A stretch of DNA of 5,735 nt. Origin: Desulfobacteraceae bacterium (lineage in GTDB: Bacteria > Desulfobacterota > DSM-4660 > Desulfatiglandales > Desulfatiglandaceae). The stretch covers positions 2,294,295 through 2,300,029 of the forward strand of contig CP070700.1 of the NCBI GenBank assembly GCA_020349865.1, given 5' to 3'. Shown here one piece after another: positions 5,394 to 5,735 of this stretch. Below the pieces are notes generated by a model, which saw only the letters and a program-made list of their open reading frames with translations, had not been told where the DNA came from and did not search any database. Every line of letters begins with the position of its first letter. Positions within the stretch are counted from its first letter, which is position 1. A program made the translations under genes and the position numbers.

Positions 5394-5735
5394 CTATTTT
5401 GCCGCCATTCTGAGGGCACCGTCCAGTCTGATCACTTCGCCGTTGAGCATGGGGTTTTCAATGATATGCTGAGCCAGACCTGCAAACTCAGACGGCTCTC
5501 CCAATCTCTTTGGAAAGGGCACCATTTTATTCAGGGCCTCTTTCACGTTTTCCGGAAGGTCATGGAGCATTGGTGTATTAAAGATACCCGGCGCAATGGT
5601 CATTACCCTGATCCCGTATTCCGCAAACTCACGGGCAATGGGAAGGGTCATTCCCGCTACACCTGCCTTGGACGCGCTGTAGGCGGCCTGACCGATCTGT
5701 CCGTCAAATGCTGCAATGGAGGCCGTATTGATCAC
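5394..5735 (-). CDS. 3-hydroxyacyl-CoA dehydrogenase, SDR family, HSD17B10-like (5' end outside window)
   Basis: The last 113 codons of a short-chain dehydrogenase that would oxidise a 3-hydroxyacyl-CoA with NAD+. The catalytic triad is visible with correct spacing: Ser6 in INTAS, Tyr19 and Lys23 in AAYSASK, the same 13- and 4-residue distances as Ser155, Tyr168 and Lys172 of human HSD17B10. The following stretches [40 protein letters not shown] and [13 protein letters not shown] are close to the type-II 3-hydroxyacyl-CoA dehydrogenase / HSD17B10 group and not to general FabG reductases. The first in-frame codon at the edge is GTG encoding an internal valine, not a start; roughly 150 residues with the Rossmann GxxxGxG motif lie beyond the window. 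It runs in the same direction as the downstream thiolase-DUF35 pair and fits the step just before thiolysis, but a 403-bp gap with a probable mobile element lies between them. Confidence 0.92.
   Translation of the reverse strand: MINTASIAAFDGQIGQAAYSASKAGVAGMTLPIAREFAEYGIRVMTIAPGIFNTPMLHDLPENVKEALNKMVPFPKRLGEPSEFAGLAQHIIENPMLNGEVIRLDGALRMAAK

Noticed and set aside
5394..5735. GTG at 5735 as the start of a 113-residue protein
   Set aside because: It encodes the valine of the conserved VINTAS segment in the middle of an SDR fold; the Rossmann half of the gene lies beyond the window.

Overview
The window is bacterial, gene-dense, of roughly balanced base composition, and devoted to acyl-CoA metabolism. 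Its mix of genes is an LCAD-type acyl-CoA dehydrogenase, a FadD-like ligase, two thiolases of the SCP2/SCP-x type, a DUF35 zinc-ribbon/OB-fold partner and an HSD17B10-like dehydrogenase. This mix fits an anaerobic fatty-acid, branched-acid or aromatic-acid degrader such as a member of the Desulfobacterota (former Deltaproteobacteria). That placement is an inference from gene content and repeat style; no marker gene is present to prove it.

Layout. The left half is read on the plus strand: the C-terminal third of a thiolase (2-421, cut by the window edge), an acyl-CoA dehydrogenase (504-1646), an 18-bp-stem hairpin filling the short gap (1649-1704), and an acyl-CoA ligase (1718-3424). The right half is read on the minus strand, from the right edge inwards: the C-terminal part of a 3-hydroxyacyl-CoA dehydrogenase of the SDR family (5394-5735, cut by the edge), a 403-bp non-coding gap, a complete thiolase (start best placed at 4990, stop at 3824), and a DUF35 protein (3820-3404) beginning 3 bp after the thiolase stop. 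The two units converge and their last genes overlap tail-to-tail by 21 bp.

How the genes could work together: the ligase would activate a carboxylic acid to its CoA thioester, the acyl-CoA dehydrogenase would introduce the double bond, the SDR would oxidise the 3-hydroxyacyl-CoA, and a thiolase (with its DUF35 partner) would release acetyl- or propionyl-CoA. Only the enoyl-CoA hydratase step is missing from the window. The true substrate cannot be read from the sequence.

The most unusual part is the gap 4991-5393. It holds what looks like a 300-bp non-autonomous transposable element (5034-5333). Its ends begin GTAA and share a TCAAAAAGTYCGGG block, it is flanked by an 8-bp (possibly 9-bp) direct repeat, and it contains a perfect 34-bp inverted repeat. 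Removing the element and one copy of the direct repeat restores a clean palindrome with a 7-bp GTGGGTT/AACCCAC stem, so the element appears to have landed in the loop of an older intergenic palindromic repeat. GTAA ends with 8-bp duplications resemble the IS66 family, so an IS66-derived MITE is the working interpretation.
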